A stretch of 12,083 nucleotides of DNA from an uncultured Oscillospiraceae bacterium (GTDB taxonomy: Bacteria > Bacillota > Clostridia > Oscillospirales > Acutalibacteraceae), in assembly GCA_900543525.1 (NCBI GenBank), contig UQRS01000066.1, forward strand, positions 1 through 12,083, written 5' to 3'. Below, one piece after another: positions 11,874 to 12,083 of this stretch; position 1 is the stretch's first letter; every line of letters starts with the position of its first letter. The notes beneath the pieces are model-generated. The model was not told where the DNA came from, ran no database searches, and was given only the letters and a program-made list of their open reading frames with translations. A program made the translations under genes and the position numbers.

Positions 11874-12083
11874 TTACTCAAATTCGATGCAGAGGCTTTC
11901 TGTTTTGTTCGGATCATAACTGGATATGGGATAAGTAAACGTGACCGTTTTGTCATGCCATTCGATGGAATATAATCCGTCGCGAAATAGTTTGATGTCG
12001 CCCCGATACGAGCTTCCGATTTCGATCTCCAACAGTTTCGGCGTGCCGTCGGGAAAAGTCGCATCGCCGACAAGACGGCAGGA
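11874..12083 (-). CDS. C-terminal part of an unknown protein (5' end outside window)
   Basis: Reading the minus strand from the window edge, one frame stays open for 69 residues to TAA at 11876-11874. It has protein-like composition with alternating hydrophobic and charged residues, for example KLLEIEIGSSYRGDIKLF and YSIEWHDKTVTFTYP, and ends LCIEFE. The pattern suggests a beta-rich C-terminal domain. No start codon is inside the window. The competing minus-strand frame that starts at 12073 is Arg/Ser-rich and looks like a shadow. The gene lies directly upstream of the membrane-protein gene on the same strand. Function unknown. Confidence 0.6.
   Translation of the reverse strand, partial: SCRLVGDATFPDGTPKLLEIEIGSSYRGDIKLFRDGLYSIEWHDKTVTFTYPISSYDPNKTESLCIEFE

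Noticed and set aside
11819..12073. 84-residue minus-strand frame at the window end
   Set aside because: Arg/Ser-rich shadow of the better frame that ends at 11874; it also overlaps the next gene's ribosome binding site.
10437..12083. Attachment-site repeat of a tRNA 3' end
   Set aside because: I looked for copies of the GGTTCGAGTCCCACCGC segment of tRNA-Leu downstream and saw none in the window.
1..12083. CRISPR array, insertion sequence, transposase or phage genes
   Set aside because: No regularly spaced repeats and no recognisable transposase, integrase or phage protein in any frame.

Overview
The window is a stretch of a Gram-positive, moderately GC-rich chromosome, most likely a gut-type Clostridia member (Bacillota; Oscillospirales is a reasonable guess, by inference only). 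The evidence is a tyrosine T-box riboswitch ahead of tyrS, an N-terminally extended ribosomal protein L27 next to its protease gene prp, a mini-RNase III gene, a YitT-family membrane protein, and strong intrinsic terminators and promoters with 17-bp spacers.

Layout. Positions 1-1872 hold the 3' two thirds or so of a LacZ-type GH2 beta-galactosidase and its terminator. Positions 1953-3608 are a tyrosine-sensing T-box leader and tyrS. Positions 3651-4757 are the rplU-prp-rpmA ribosomal protein operon, with its own promoter, a structured leader and a terminator. Positions 4833-6080 encode a GH76 (alpha-mannanase-like) lipoprotein, which lies between rpmA and obgE. obgE (6187-7464), mrnC (7560-7973) and a YitT-family transporter-like gene (8009-8869) follow, each bounded by a terminator hairpin. 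On the minus strand lie dusB (9067-10062) and tRNA-Thr(GGU). Divergent from them is tRNA-Leu(UAG), so two tRNA promoters sit back to back at 10279-10356.

From about 10572 to the end the sequence changes character. It is less GC-rich and holds a 384-bp gene-free stretch with three hairpins. After that comes a small membrane-protein gene on the plus strand, broken by a one-base frameshift in a T run and apparently lacking its 3' end. It runs tail to tail into two minus-strand genes of unknown function, one apparently truncated at its 3' end and one running off the window. This looks like a decaying accessory patch next to a tRNA locus.

Most genes serve translation: tRNA charging (tyrS), ribosomal proteins and their processing (rplU, prp, rpmA), ribosome assembly (obgE), 23S rRNA maturation (mrnC), tRNA modification (dusB) and two tRNAs. 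The two glycosidases, LacZ and GH76, point to a glycan-using lifestyle. I see no convincing undescribed multi-gene system. The points most worth a second look are the GH76 gene splitting a usually compact ribosomal/Obg cluster, the overlap of terminator, ribosome binding site and start codon ahead of the YitT gene, the terminator stem that contains the rplU -35 box, and the double lesion in the plus-strand gene at 10956-11452.
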